A DNA stretch of 64,000 nucleotides from Microbacterium cremeum (GCF_015277855.1 NZ_CP063812.1:3844001-3908000), one strand, 5' to 3'; positions 16,608-25,457 are shown, counted from the stretch's first letter. A program made the numbers and translations. The notes: generated by a model from the letters alone, not told the origin.

Positions 16608-18608
16608 TCAGCGTTTCGAGCCCGCCCGGGCGTCGCGGTCGGCCAGGGCGGCGAGGTGGGCGTTGTAGGCCTCGAGCTCGGCATCCCCGGTCCGGTCGGC
16701 ATGCCGGTCGCGGCGCTTCGTCTCGCGGGCGTCGCTGCGGCTCCACTGGATCGCGACCGTGATCGCGAGGATGAGCGTCGGGATCTCGCCGATCGACCAC
16801 GCGACGCCGCCGCCGGCGTACTGGTCTTCGAGCGGCGTCGCGCCCCACGTGCGGCCCATCGAGCCGAACCACTCCGCGACCATGAGGCCCTCCTGCATCA
16901 TGATCGCGATGCCGAAGAAGGCGTGCATGGCCATGACACCGATGAGCAGGAGCAGCCGCCCGGGGTAGGGCAGGCGGTACGGCACGGGATCGATCCCGAT
17001 GAGCGTGAGCACGAACAGGTAGCCCGTGATGAGGAAGTGCGCCACCATCCACTCGTGTCCGAGGTGGTCGTAGAGCGACCACCGGAACAGGTCGGTGTAG
17101 TAGAAGACCCACAGCGATCCGATGAAGAGACCGGCCGCGACGAACGGGTTGGTCAGCACGCGCGCGACCGGAGAGTGCACGGCCCACAGGATCCACTCGC
17201 GCCCGCCGCGCGTGCCGTCGTCGCGCTTGCGGATCGCCCGCGCCGCGAGGGTCACCGGCGCACCCGCCACCAGCAGCACCGGGATCGCCATCGTCAGCAG
17301 CATGTGGCCGACCATGTGCATGCTGAACAGGTAGTCCTGGTAGACGTTGATGACGCCTCCGGTCACCCACACCAGCAGGGCCAGCCCGGCGATCCACATG
17401 ATCGTGCGGTAGAGCGGCCAGGTGTCGCCGCGGCGGCGCAGGCGCCAGGCACCGGCGAGGTAGAAGAACACCGCGAATCCGGCTGCGACCGCCCACAGCA
17501 GGTCGACGTTCCATGCGGTCAGCCAGTGCTCGAGGGTCAGCTCGGGCGGCAGCGGCGCGCCCGAGAGCCGCTCGGCCGGCGTCTGCGCGAGGGGCAGCGT
17601 CGTGGCGTTCGGAGGAGGAGTGCGTGCGAGGGCGGCGGCGGCGCCGCTCGCGAGGCCCATCAGCACGAGTTCGAATGCGACGAGCGTCCAGAAGGCGCGG
17701 GATGCCGCGGCCGCTCCCATGCGCCCGATCAGGCGCGTGCGGTACCAGGCGCCGAAGAGGCCGAGCGCGATGAGCGCGACGATCTTGACGCCGAGGATCG
17801 CTCCGTAGGGCGAGAACAGCCCGAGCGGGCTGAACAGCGCGCCCCAGTCCTGCAGGCCGAGACCCGCCCGCACGATGCCCGAGACGGCGACCACCGCGAA
17901 CGCCGCGATCGCGATGCTCGAGTAGCGCGACACCGTCGCGATCTGCTGCTCGCGCGACTGCAGCGGCCGCACGATGACGATGAGCAGCAGGCCGCCGAGC
18001 CACACCGCCGCGGCGATGATGTGCAGGATCAGCGCCGTCATCGCCTCGTGGTGGAACGCCTCCTCGCCCGAGTGGCCCTGCGTCCCCATCGGAACGAGGG
18101 ATGCCGCCGCCAGCAGCGCGACGAACACGGTCGCGGTCCACGAGCGCACCGCGAAGGTGAGCACGGTGAGGGCGGCTCCGGCGATCGTCGTGATGAGCCA
18201 CGTGCGGCCGAGCTCCCACTCCACGAGGAAGCGGCCGAGTTGCCCGCCGAACTCGGGCCCGGCGTCGATGGTGGGATTGAACGCGACGATGAAGGTCAGG
18301 AACCCGGTCGCCGCCGCCGCCAGGGTGAAGACGGCCGCCGAGATCGACGCGGTGTCGAGCGCGACATCGAACTCGCGGGTTCCGGCACGCAGCGCGAACA
18401 GGGCCGTAACGAGCGTGCCGACCATGCCCGCCGCGGCGAGGTTGACGAACAGCTTCGCGACCGGAAGCCCCCAGCGCGCGACAGGGCCCGGGTCGGCGAT
18501 CGCGAGCGGCGCCGCACCGCCGCCGAACCCGAGCGCCCAGATCAGGGCGGCCAGCGCGGCCACGACGAGGATCGCGGGCCCGGCGGCCCGCAGGGCGCGG
18601 GGGTTCAC
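16608..18608 (-). CDS. CopD-CtaG fusion, copper / cytochrome c oxidase assembly protein
   Basis: 666 aa with about fifteen membrane segments. The N-terminal half is CopD-like copper-resistance (HSGEEAFHHEAMTALILHIIAAAVWLGG, about residues 185-215). The C-terminal half (about 370-620) is the caa3-type CtaG domain (YQDYLFSMHMVGHMLLTM, DHLGHEWMVAHFLITGYLF, MAMHAFFGIAIMM), with His and Met residues suited to Cu binding. Such fusions are normal in Actinobacteria, where they deliver copper to terminal oxidase. GTG start, 6 nt after a TAGGCT -10 (leaderless). Confidence 0.9.
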   Translation of the reverse strand: MNPRALRAAGPAILVVAALAALIWALGFGGGAAPLAIADPGPVARWGLPVAKLFVNLAAAGMVGTLVTALFALRAGTREFDVALDTASISAAVFTLAAAATGFLTFIVAFNPTIDAGPEFGGQLGRFLVEWELGRTWLITTIAGAALTVLTFAVRSWTATVFVALLAAASLVPMGTQGHSGEEAFHHEAMTALILHIIAAAVWLGGLLLIVIVRPLQSREQQIATVSRYSSIAIAAFAVVAVSGIVRAGLGLQDWGALFSPLGLFSPYGAILGVKIVALIALGLFGAWYRTRLIGRMGAAAASRAFWTLVAFELVLMGLASGAAAALARTPPPNATTLPLAQTPAERLSGAPLPPELTLEHWLTAWNVDLLWAVAAGFAVFFYLAGAWRLRRRGDTWPLYRTIMWIAGLALLVWVTGGVINVYQDYLFSMHMVGHMLLTMAIPVLLVAGAPVTLAARAIRKRDDGTRGGREWILWAVHSPVARVLTNPFVAAGLFIGSLWVFYYTDLFRWSLYDHLGHEWMVAHFLITGYLFVLTLIGIDPVPYRLPYPGRLLLLIGVMAMHAFFGIAIMMQEGLMVAEWFGSMGRTWGATPLEDQYAGGGVAWSIGEIPTLILAITVAIQWSRSDARETKRRDRHADRTGDAELEAYNAHLAALADRDARAGSKR

Positions 18609-18676
18609 ACGTCCAGCCTACGTCGCGGTCTTCGGGGGTTGATCCGCGGTGGCCGGGGTTGCGCGTTGTCCCGGGA

Positions 18677-18800
18677 CGTTTCGTCTCGCTCGCTGGCGCT
18701 CGCTCGCTCAACGACCGGCACTCCCACCCCCCGGTCGTTGAGCGCCCTTCGATACGGGCGCAGAGCGCCCTACTCAGGACCCGCGAAGCGAGACGAAACG
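18677..18800. repeat. two dispersed CGGTCGTTGA repeats in inverted orientation
   Basis: An inverted copy at 18677-18717 faces a direct, interrupted copy at 18732-18800. The latter is split by about 35 bp reading CCTTCGATACGGGCGCAGAG. Together they form a long hairpin between the CopD-CtaG promoter and the HU terminator. Confidence 0.7.
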
Positions 18801-18831
18801 CCGGCACTCCCGCACCCCGCCCCCCGCAGAC

Positions 18832-18876
18832 AACAGGAGAGGGGATGCCGCAGATCGCGGCATCCCCTCTCCTGTT
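18832..18876 (-). terminator. hairpin terminator of HU gene
   Basis: 20-bp perfect arms (AACAGGAGAGGGG... and complement) with a 5-nt loop, 13 nt beyond the HU stop on the minus strand. The core again is GGATGCC/GGCATCC. Confidence 0.8.
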
Positions 18877-18889
18877 GGTCTGCGTCGGA

Positions 18890-19177
18890 TTACTTGACGG
18901 CAGCCTTGAGCTTCGAGCCCGCGGTGACCTTCACGCGCTTGCCCGCGGGGATCTTGATCTCTTCGCCGGTCTGCGGGTTGCGGCCGGTGCGCGCCGAGGT
19001 GGCGACCTGCTCGAACGAGATCCAGCCGGGGATCGAAACCTTGCTGCCCTTGGCGACCGCCTCCGAGACGGTGGAGAAGAGGGAGTCGAGCACACCCGAC
19101 ACGGCGGCCTGGCTCTGGCCGGTCGCGCTGGCGATGCTCGCGACGAGCTCGGTCTTGGTGATGGACTTGTCGGCCAT
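18890..19177 (-). CDS. hup: HU-family nucleoid DNA-binding protein
   Basis: 95 aa, the full length of classical HU. It has TKTELVASIASATGQSQAAVSGVLD and the DNA-binding arm TSARTGRNPQTGEEIKIPAGKRVKVTAGSKLKAAV. It lacks the long Lys/Ala-rich tail of mycobacterial HupB. It bends and compacts DNA. The AGGACATACC stretch before ATG holds a good ribosome site. Confidence 0.95.
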   Translation of the reverse strand: MADKSITKTELVASIASATGQSQAAVSGVLDSLFSTVSEAVAKGSKVSIPGWISFEQVATSARTGRNPQTGEEIKIPAGKRVKVTAGSKLKAAVK

Positions 19178-19475
19178 TTTGGTATGTCCTCCAAAGACGG
19201 CGGAGGCCGTCTTGTCATTGCTCGGACCGGACGGCTTCGCCCCCCGGCTGGTCGGATCGACCGGGACCGAATGTACCCGACATGCCTCCCAGATCCGCGT
19301 ATTTCCGCGGATTTCCCGGGTTTCATGCGGCGTGTCGTGTGACGGAAGTGACGAATGTGACAGATGGGGCTACGAGCGGGACCCGTGCGGACATCGGCCG
19401 CTCCCATCCCGCGCACACCGACGAGGGTTACGATTTCCTCAACCGCGATGAGACGCGGCGTGCTGGGAGGCCCGC

Positions 19476-20177
19476 ATGGACGACGCTTTCGCGACAGCCA
19501 TGGCCGTCCTGGAACGCACCGGCACGCCCGACGACTACAGCGGCACCTTTCTGACCGTCTTCCCCGTGGACGGCGCGTCGGTGTCGACGCTCGGCGACGT
19601 CCTCGGCACCGGGATCGTCTCGGCCACCGGCGCAGACGCGCGGCGGCTGGACGAGCTGCAGTTCGACCTCGGCGAAGGACCCTGCTGGGATGCGATGCGA
19701 CGGGGCGAGCCCGTCGGCGAGCCCGACCTCGCCCGCGGCGGCGCGCGCCGGTGGCCCGCCTTCGCACCCGCTGCGTCCGAGGGAGTGCCGGCGGCATCGA
19801 TCTACGCGTTCCCCGTCGCGGTCGGGTCGCTGCGCTTCGGCGCCGTCGACCTGTTCACCAGGCAACGGCTGACGCTGTCCTCGGATCAGACTCGCCAGGC
19901 CTCGGCGATGGCGCGCGTGCTGGGCCACAGCCTTCTCCGCGACGCGATCGGCCGGACGAAGGATCAGGACGCCGAGGGCTTCTCCACGCGCCGCGTCGTG
20001 CACCAGGCGACCGGCATGGTGCTGGCGCAGCTCGACATCACGGCCGACGAGGCTCAGCTGGTGATCCAGGGCCACGCGTTCGCGGCGGGCGAGCCCGTGA
20101 TGGCCATCGCCTCCGACATCGTCGAGCGGCGGCTGGGCTTCCACCGCGTCGACGGCGAGATCGAGGCGATCCGATGA
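19476..20177 (+). CDS. GAF and ANTAR domain protein
   Basis: 233 aa. Residues about 20-155 form a GAF-like sensory domain (LDELQFDLGEGPCWDAMRRGEPV). Residues about 165-225 form an ANTAR RNA-binding domain (TRRVVHQATGMVLAQLDITADEA... ERRLGF). ANTAR proteins bind tandem-hexaloop leaders and prevent termination. No such leader is visible close by, so its targets are elsewhere. GGGAGG is the ribosome site. It is coupled by ATGA overlap to a second GAF-ANTAR gene. Confidence 0.85.
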   Translation: MDDAFATAMAVLERTGTPDDYSGTFLTVFPVDGASVSTLGDVLGTGIVSATGADARRLDELQFDLGEGPCWDAMRRGEPVGEPDLARGGARRWPAFAPAASEGVPAASIYAFPVAVGSLRFGAVDLFTRQRLTLSSDQTRQASAMARVLGHSLLRDAIGRTKDQDAEGFSTRRVVHQATGMVLAQLDITADEAQLVIQGHAFAAGEPVMAIASDIVERRLGFHRVDGEIEAIR

Positions 20178-20902
20178 ACCAGACGACCTTCGACTCACGC
20201 CTGCTCAACACCCTCACGGCACTCGCCGACACGCTCGTCGACGACTACGACGTCGTGGATCTGCTGCAGACTCTCGTCGACGCGTGCCGCGACATCCTGG
20301 GTGTCACCGCGGCCGGCATCCTGCTCACCGACGAGAGCACCGGCCAGCTGGAGCTGGTCGCGTCGACCAGCGAAGCCAGCCGGCTGGTCGAGATCATGCA
20401 GCTGGCCGCCCAGGACGGCCCGTGCATCCAGTGCTACCGGACGGGCGAGCCGGTCGCCGTCGTGTCGCTGCAGTCGGCGACGGAGTGGGGTGCGTTCCGC
20501 GCCGAAGCCCTTGCGAACGGCTTCTCGTCGATCTACGCGGTGCCGCTGCGGTTGCGGGAGCGCACGATCGGGACGCTGAACATCATGAACGCGGCCGAAG
20601 GCGCGCTGCCGGGCGAGTCGCAGGCGGCGGTCCGCGCGTTCGCCGATGTCGCCACCATCGGGATCCTCCACGAGCGTTCGCTGCGCGAGTCGGAGCTGCT
20701 CGCGGAGCAGCTCAAGGTCGCCCTGAGCAGCCGTGTCGTCATCGAGCAGGCGAAGGGTGTCGTCTCCTTCACTGCGGACGTCCCGATCTCCGACGCGTTC
20801 GAGCTGATCCGCGGCTATGCGCGCCACAATCGCCTCCCGCTGAGTCTGGTGGCGTCCCGCATCGTCGCGCGTGAGCTCCGCCTGGAGGAGTCCCCGGCGT
20901 GA
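20174..20902 (+). CDS. GAF and ANTAR domain protein
   Basis: 242 aa. The GAF domain is at about 10-160 (ILGVTAAGILLTDESTGQLELVASTSE, GPCIQCYRTGEPV). The ANTAR domain is at about 175-232 (ALSSRVVIEQAKGVVSFTADVPISD..., VASRIVARELR), closer to the ANTAR consensus than its upstream partner. The 4-nt overlap and shared architecture suggest co-expressed antiterminators that may form a heterodimer. Confidence 0.88.
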   Translation: MNQTTFDSRLLNTLTALADTLVDDYDVVDLLQTLVDACRDILGVTAAGILLTDESTGQLELVASTSEASRLVEIMQLAAQDGPCIQCYRTGEPVAVVSLQSATEWGAFRAEALANGFSSIYAVPLRLRERTIGTLNIMNAAEGALPGESQAAVRAFADVATIGILHERSLRESELLAEQLKVALSSRVVIEQAKGVVSFTADVPISDAFELIRGYARHNRLPLSLVASRIVARELRLEESPA

Positions 20903-20914
20903 CCCGGCGTCCGC

Positions 20915-21499
20915 TCAGCCCCGGTGCGCGGCGATGACGTCTCGCGCCGTGCGCGCGAACGCGGGCGCGACGCGATCCTGACCGTCCAGGTAGCCGCCCA
21001 CGAGCGCGGCGTCGCGCAGCAGCACGAGGGATGCCGCGACCTCACCGGGAGCTGACAGACCGGCTCCGGCGGCGAGCTGCTCGAGCGTCCTGCGGAACCA
21101 CTCGCGGTGGTCGGCGATGAGGTCGCGCACCGGGCCCTCGGCCGGGTACTCGGCGGCGGCGTTGATGAACGGGCACCCGCGCGTGTGGCGGTCGCGGATG
21201 TCGTCGGAGATGCCGGTCACGACGAGGTCGAGGAGTACGGCCGGGTCGTCCGAGGCTTCGGCCGCCTGGGCGAAAAGCCCGCGCAGGCCCTGGTCTTCGC
21301 CCTGCAGGTACGCGAGAACGAGCCCTTCCTTGCCGTCGAACTGCTTGTACATCGTGGCGCGCGTGACTCCGGCGGTCTCGATGATGCGGTCGACGCCCAC
21401 GGAGTGGATGCCCTCGTTGTAGAAGAGCTCGGTCGCCGCCTGCAGCAGCCGCTGCCGTGCGGGGGAGGGACGGGCGGGCGAGGCATCCGAAGTTCTCAT
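20915..21499 (-). CDS. TetR-family transcriptional repressor
   Basis: 194 aa. The N-terminal TetR helix-turn-helix (ELFYNEGIHSVGVDRIIETAGVTRATMYKQFDGKEGLVLAYL, residues about 21-62) is followed by an all-alpha ligand domain with RGCPFINAAAEYP, typical of the YcdC/AcrR-like subgroup. It is divergent from the hydrolase at 21590, with a palindromic operator between. The start at 21499 gives the family-typical length. Confidence 0.9.
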   Translation of the reverse strand: MRTSDASPARPSPARQRLLQAATELFYNEGIHSVGVDRIIETAGVTRATMYKQFDGKEGLVLAYLQGEDQGLRGLFAQAAEASDDPAVLLDLVVTGISDDIRDRHTRGCPFINAAAEYPAEGPVRDLIADHREWFRRTLEQLAAGAGLSAPGEVAASLVLLRDAALVGGYLDGQDRVAPAFARTARDVIAAHRG

Positions 21500-21518
21500 G
21501 GGAATAGTCTTGCATAGA

Positions 21519-21534
21519 TAGAACGTTCGGTCTA
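21519..21534. promoter_or_regulatory. TetR operator
   Basis: TAGAACGTTCGGTCTA is a near-palindrome (12 of 16 positions symmetric) of the TAGACCG-type site usual for this TetR subgroup. It lies 20 nt upstream of the repressor start and 56 nt before the hydrolase, so it should control both genes. Confidence 0.7.
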
Positions 21535-21589
21535 CTATCGCAGATGCACCACCCCACCACCGCAGGACCATCAACCGAAGGAGCACGAG

Positions 21590-22426
21590 ATGAACACCAC
21601 GACCAAGACCCCCATCGTCCTGATCCACGGACTCTGGATGACCCCGAAGAGCTGGGACACCTGGGCGGAGCGCTTCCGCGCCGCCGGCCACCAGGTGCTC
21701 GTCCCGGGCTGGCCCGGCATCGACGACCGCACCGTCGACGACATCCGCCGCCACCCCGAGGCGCTCAAGGGCATCGGCCTGAAGCAGATCGCCGACCACT
21801 ACGAGCGCATCATCCGCGCCCTGCCCGAGAAGCCGATCATCATCGGCCACTCCTTCGGGGGAGTCCTCACGCAGCTGCTCGCCGACCGCGGCCTCGGCGT
21901 CGCGTACGTGGGTGTCGCACCCGGCCAGACGGCCGGCGTCACCACGCTCCCGCTGTCGACCCTGTGGACCGGCACGCCGATCCTGTCGAACCCGTTCGGC
22001 GTCAACGGCGCCAAGCCGCTCAGCAAGCGCCACTTCCACTTCACATTCGGCAACGACCTCCCGCGCACGGAGTCCGACAAGCTCTGGGAGGAGTACGCCG
22101 TCAACTCGTACAACAAGGTCTTCTTCGAGGGCGTCACGTCGGTGCTCGACGAGAAGCACGGCGTCACGCACGTCGACTACGGCCGGGCCGACCGCGCCCC
22201 GTTCCTGGTGATCACGGGCGAGATCGACCACGTCGTGCCGCCCGCGATCGGCCGGGCCCTCGTCAAGAAGTACCGGGCGTCGGGCAGCCCCGCCGTCGTC
22301 GAGTACAAGGAGTACCCCGGCCGCACCCACCGCCTGGTCAGCCAGGACGGCTGGGAGGAGATCGCCGACTTCGCCCTCGAGTGGGCGACGAGCCACGCGG
22401 TCCGCACCGAGCCGGCGAAGCAGTAG
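21590..22426 (+). CDS. alpha/beta hydrolase
   Basis: 278 aa. It has the oxyanion segment LIHGLWMTPKSWDTW, nucleophile Ser in IGHSFGG (about residue 87), Asp in GEIDHVV (about 215) and His in GRTHRLV (about 247). It resembles the haloperoxidase/esterase group annotated only as alpha/beta hydrolase. The divergent TetR and operator suggest induction by its small-molecule substrate. AAGGAG ribosome site. Confidence 0.87.
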   Translation: MNTTTKTPIVLIHGLWMTPKSWDTWAERFRAAGHQVLVPGWPGIDDRTVDDIRRHPEALKGIGLKQIADHYERIIRALPEKPIIIGHSFGGVLTQLLADRGLGVAYVGVAPGQTAGVTTLPLSTLWTGTPILSNPFGVNGAKPLSKRHFHFTFGNDLPRTESDKLWEEYAVNSYNKVFFEGVTSVLDEKHGVTHVDYGRADRAPFLVITGEIDHVVPPAIGRALVKKYRASGSPAVVEYKEYPGRTHRLVSQDGWEEIADFALEWATSHAVRTEPAKQ

Positions 22427-22457
22427 ACGGATGCCGCATCCGCCCGTCGGAGCGAGG

Positions 22458-23597
22458 TCAGGCGTGCAGGCGGCGCAGGGCGCTGACGACGTCGTCGTGC
22501 CAGCGCCGCGCGGCGGGCAGCGTGCCCCCGAAGATCGGGGTGTCGTGCGTCACGCCCTGGTAGCGCACGACGCTCGCGTCGACGCCCGCCCGGCGCAGCG
22601 CCGCACCGTAGGCATCGCCGTCCCCGCGCAGGGGGTCGTACTCGGCCGTGAGGATCACGGCCGGCGGCAGCCCCTCGTGCGACGCGGCCAGCAGCGGCGA
22701 GGCGTACGCGTGGCGGGCCACCGCGGGATCGGGCAGATACGTGCGGGCGACCGAGCGCAGCTCGCGCAGGGCGATGAAGCGGGGGATGCCGAGAGCCCGC
22801 GTCGCGCGGAGGTCGAGGTGCCGCCCGGTGAGGTCGACGACCGGCACCTCGAGCACCTGCAGCCGCAGCGGGAGCCGAGCGCGGTCGCGGTTCACCAGCG
22901 TCACCGCTGCGGCGAGGTTGGCTCCCGCCGACGTTCCCGCGACGCCGATGCGCCGGCTGTCGATGCCCAGCTCGCCGGCCGACGCGAACAGCCACTCGAG
23001 TGCGGCGTACGCCTGCTCGATCGCGACGGGGTACGGGTACTCCGGGGCCAGCGCGTAGTCGACCGCGGCCACGGCCGCCCCCGCGTCGAGCGCACGACGT
23101 CGGTGCGCGGCATCCGTCGTCGGGTATCCGATGCCGCCGATGCGGAAGGCGCCGCCGAACAGCGACAGCACCCCCGGCACGCCGTGCGGCGGGGCCGGTT
23201 CGGGGTCGGGGTGGTACACGCGCACCCGCACCGCAGGGTGACCCGGCACCTCCACGACGTGCTCGGTGGTGCGGATGCGCGGCCCCGCCATGCCCACGTT
23301 GTGCAACTCACGGCGGTCCCACGCGAGCGCCGCCTTGCGATGCCGCGCCCGCGCGCGAGCGCGCGGACCGACCGGCGCCGTCGTCGTGCCGGGGGCGGCG
23401 GCACCGTCGCCTTTCGGCTTGTGAGCGGCCGTCGATGCCGCACCAGCGCCCCCGCCGCCCATGCCCATGACCGGGGCCGGCCCTTTGGCGAACGGCCACA
23501 GCGCGCTCAGCCGTGAGCGCACCGAGCCCAGCGCCTGGTCGAACAGGTACCTGCGGTGCACGCGCAGTCGCTCTTCGAAGAACGGATCGAGATCCAC
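22458..23597 (-). CDS. HSL-type alpha/beta hydrolase (esterase/lipase)
   Basis: 379 aa. About 85 residues of Gly/Ala/Arg-rich low-complexity sequence precede an HSL-family catalytic domain. The nucleophile is in GTSAGAN (about residue 220), Asp in EYDPLRGDG, His in VTHDTP. The usual HGGG oxyanion motif reads FGGAF (about 147), losing the His. GTG start with a GGAGGGGGA ribosome site. Substrate unknown; short-chain ester hydrolysis is the family norm. Confidence 0.82.
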   Translation of the reverse strand: MDLDPFFEERLRVHRRYLFDQALGSVRSRLSALWPFAKGPAPVMGMGGGGAGAASTAAHKPKGDGAAAPGTTTAPVGPRARARARHRKAALAWDRRELHNVGMAGPRIRTTEHVVEVPGHPAVRVRVYHPDPEPAPPHGVPGVLSLFGGAFRIGGIGYPTTDAAHRRRALDAGAAVAAVDYALAPEYPYPVAIEQAYAALEWLFASAGELGIDSRRIGVAGTSAGANLAAAVTLVNRDRARLPLRLQVLEVPVVDLTGRHLDLRATRALGIPRFIALRELRSVARTYLPDPAVARHAYASPLLAASHEGLPPAVILTAEYDPLRGDGDAYGAALRRAGVDASVVRYQGVTHDTPIFGGTLPAARRWHDDVVSALRRLHA

Positions 23598-23733
23598 CGG
23601 TCCCCCTCCGCGTCGGATGACTCAGAGCATAGGATCCCACCGGCGCGGCGGTCCTGACCTTGACAACCCACCGGGTACCCGTCCCGCGCCCCGGAGACCG
23701 CGCTCACGCCTGCCGGCGAACTAGTGTGGCGGC

Positions 23734-24600
23734 ATGACCGTCGTCAGCACGCTCGCCGGCATCCTCCTGATCGCCGTGGCGCTCAACGACGTGTTCCACA
23801 CCCTGTTGCGTCCCGCATCCACCGGCCGGCTCACGACACTGCTGTTCCGCGCGGTGTGGTCGTTGTCGCGAAGGCGCCGGCCCCTCGCGGTCAGCGGACC
23901 GCTGACGGTCGTCGCGACCATCGGCGCCTGGCTCGTGATGGTCGCCGTGGGCTGGGCGCTGATCTACCTGCCTCACGTCCCCGAGGGCTTCTCGTACAGC
24001 GGCGTCGACCCGGGCGACTACCACCCGTTCCTCGAGGCGCTCACCTACTCCCTCGTCGCGATGACCACGCTGGGTCTCGGCGACGTCGTGGCGGTGGAGC
24101 CGATCATCCGCGCGCTGTCGCCTCTGGAAGCGCTGACGGGCTTCGCGCTGCTGTCCGCCGCCGTGTCGTGGTTCATGCAGATCTATCCCGCCCTGGCACG
24201 CCGCCGCGCCCTCGCGATCGAGCTGACGAGCCTCCACGCCTCCGGTTTCACCACGCTTCCGGCGACCATCTCCACGGCGCGGGCGGCATCCGTCGTCTCC
24301 TCCGTGGCCCGTCTGATCGCAGAGCTCACGGCCGAACTCGTGCAGAGCAACGAGATCTTCTACTTCACCGAGCGCGACGAGCGGCTGTCGGCGGCCCGCG
24401 CGATCGGCTACGCCATGGTGCTTCGCGATGGCGCTCTGCGATCGGACGACGGCGATCTGCACGCCGCCGGCGCATTCCTGGCGCAGGTGATGGACGAGCT
24501 GGCGCGCGTGCTCACCGACCAGTACCCGCAGATCACGGGCGAGTCGACCGACGACGTGCTGCGCGCCGTCGCCGGCAGCTACGGGCACCGGCTGGACTGA
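23734..24600 (+). CDS. two-TM potassium-channel-like membrane protein
   Basis: 288 aa. Three hydrophobic helices plus a pore loop; the selectivity filter MTTLGLGDVV (about residues 110-119) replaces the canonical TVGYGD with TLGLGD. Pore helix ALTYSLVA precedes it, and a helix LLSAAVSWFMQIYPAL follows. The C-terminal cytoplasmic part is helical, with no RCK domain. It is an Ion_trans_2 family member; selectivity for K+ is uncertain. A TAGTGT -10 lies 6 nt before ATG (leaderless). Confidence 0.75.
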   Translation: MTVVSTLAGILLIAVALNDVFHTLLRPASTGRLTTLLFRAVWSLSRRRRPLAVSGPLTVVATIGAWLVMVAVGWALIYLPHVPEGFSYSGVDPGDYHPFLEALTYSLVAMTTLGLGDVVAVEPIIRALSPLEALTGFALLSAAVSWFMQIYPALARRRALAIELTSLHASGFTTLPATISTARAASVVSSVARLIAELTAELVQSNEIFYFTERDERLSAARAIGYAMVLRDGALRSDDGDLHAAGAFLAQVMDELARVLTDQYPQITGESTDDVLRAVAGSYGHRLD

Positions 24601-24605
24601 CGGCG

Positions 24606-24653
24606 CACAGCAGAAGGCCCGCACAGCAGAAGTCCCACACAGCAGAAGGCCCG
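24606..24653. repeat. three tandem 16-bp repeats
   Basis: The unit CACAGCAGAAGGCCCG occurs at 24606, 24622 (variant AAGTCCCA) and 24638. The third unit runs into the 5' arm of the terminator stem, so all three carry part of that arm. Confidence 0.85.
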
Positions 24654-24680
24654 GAGTTCCGAGGAACTCCGGGCCTTCTG
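24643..24680 (-). terminator. terminator of the rpmB-rpmG-rpsN operon
   Basis: Perfect 18-bp arms (CAGAAGGCCCGGAGTTCC and complement) with a 2-nt nominal loop, 21 nt beyond the rpsN stop on the minus strand. Confidence 0.85.
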
Positions 24681-24701
24681 AGAGGTCTTGCGACCGGATG
24701 C

Positions 24702-25007
24702 TTACCAGCTCGACTTGGTCACGCCGGGCAGCTCGCCGCGGTGGGCCATGTCACGGAAGCGGACACGCGAGATGCCGAACTTCGTGAGCACACCGCGGGG
24801 GCGGCCGTCGATGACGTCGCGCGAGCGGACGCGCACGGGCGAAGCGTTGCGGGGCAGCTTCTGCAGGCCCACGCGAGCGGCTTCGCGCTCCTCGTCGGTG
24901 GAGGTCGGCGAGACGAGCGCCTTCTTCAGCTCGGCGCGCTTGGCGGCGTAACGGTCGACGACCGCCTTGCGCTGCTCGTTGCGCGCGATCTTGCTCTTCT
25001 TAGCCAT
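24702..25007 (-). CDS. rpsN: 30S ribosomal protein S14, zinc-free (C-) type
   Basis: 101 aa, the long bacterial S14 form ([43 protein letters not shown]). It lacks the CxxC pairs of the 61-residue zinc form, so it is the cysteine-free type. It is last in L28-L33-S14; in many actinobacteria the C- forms replace zinc forms when zinc is short. Confidence 0.97.
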   Translation of the reverse strand: MAKKSKIARNEQRKAVVDRYAAKRAELKKALVSPTSTDEEREAARVGLQKLPRNASPVRVRSRDVIDGRPRGVLTKFGISRVRFRDMAHRGELPGVTKSSW

Positions 25008-25010
25008 GGA

Positions 25011-25181
25011 TCAGCGCTCCTCTCGGAATTCGACGTGCTTGCGGATGACCGGGTCGTACTTCTTCAGCACGATGCGGTCGGGGTTGTTGCGGCGGTTCTT
25101 GCGCGTGACGTAGGTGTAACCCGTGCCCGCGGTCGAACGCAGCTTGATGATCGGACGGACGTCCTGAGCCTTCTTGGCCAT
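25011..25181 (-). CDS. rpmG: 50S ribosomal protein L33, zinc-free type
   Basis: 56 aa, starting [19 protein letters not shown], with [13 protein letters not shown] and ending FREER. No cysteines. The start codon overlaps the rpmB stop by 1 nt (TGATG), and rpsN starts 3 nt after its stop. Confidence 0.96.
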   Translation of the reverse strand: MAKKAQDVRPIIKLRSTAGTGYTYVTRKNRRNNPDRIVLKKYDPVIRKHVEFREER

Positions 25182-25417
25182 CAGAGCTTCACACCCTTCG
25201 CCTTGAGGTCACGGACGACGGCCTCGATGCCACGGGCATCGATGACCTTCATGCCCTTGGCCGAGACGTTGAGCTTGATGTTGCGACCCAGCGACGGAAC
25301 GAAGTAGGTCTTCTTCTGCACGTTCGGGTCGAAGCGGCGCTTCGTCCGGCGGTGCGAGTGCGAGATGTTGTGACCGAAGCCGGGAACTGCTCCAGTCACC
25401 TGGCACACTGCTGCCAT
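25181..25417 (-). CDS. rpmB: 50S ribosomal protein L28
   Basis: 78 aa. [20 protein letters not shown], then [14 protein letters not shown], is the L28 signature. A single Cys and no CxxC indicate the zinc-free type. It is first gene of the rpmB-rpmG-rpsN operon, with AAGGAG about 8 nt before ATG. No Zur-type box is visible upstream. Confidence 0.96.
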   Translation of the reverse strand: MAAVCQVTGAVPGFGHNISHSHRRTKRRFDPNVQKKTYFVPSLGRNIKLNVSAKGMKVIDARGIEAVVRDLKAKGVKL

Positions 25418-25437
25418 GGTGATGTCTCCTTAGTACC

Positions 25438-25457
25438 GTGTGACCGGACGGTCACAC
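25438..25457. promoter_or_regulatory. palindrome upstream of rpmB
   Basis: GTGTGACCGGACGGTCACAC has perfect 9-bp arms around a central GA, ending 20 nt upstream of the L28 start. It could be an operator or a leader hairpin. It does not match the Zur, DtxR or LexA consensus. Confidence 0.6.

Noticed and set aside
23722..24600. Confident voltage- or ligand-gated K+ channel
   Set aside because: The filter reads TLGLGD rather than TVGYGD and there is no RCK or cyclic-nucleotide domain, so only channel-like is claimed.
24702..25417. Zur-regulated alternative ribosomal protein operon
   Set aside because: The proteins are of the zinc-free type, but no TGANAANNNTTNTCA site is found upstream, so they may simply be the main copies.
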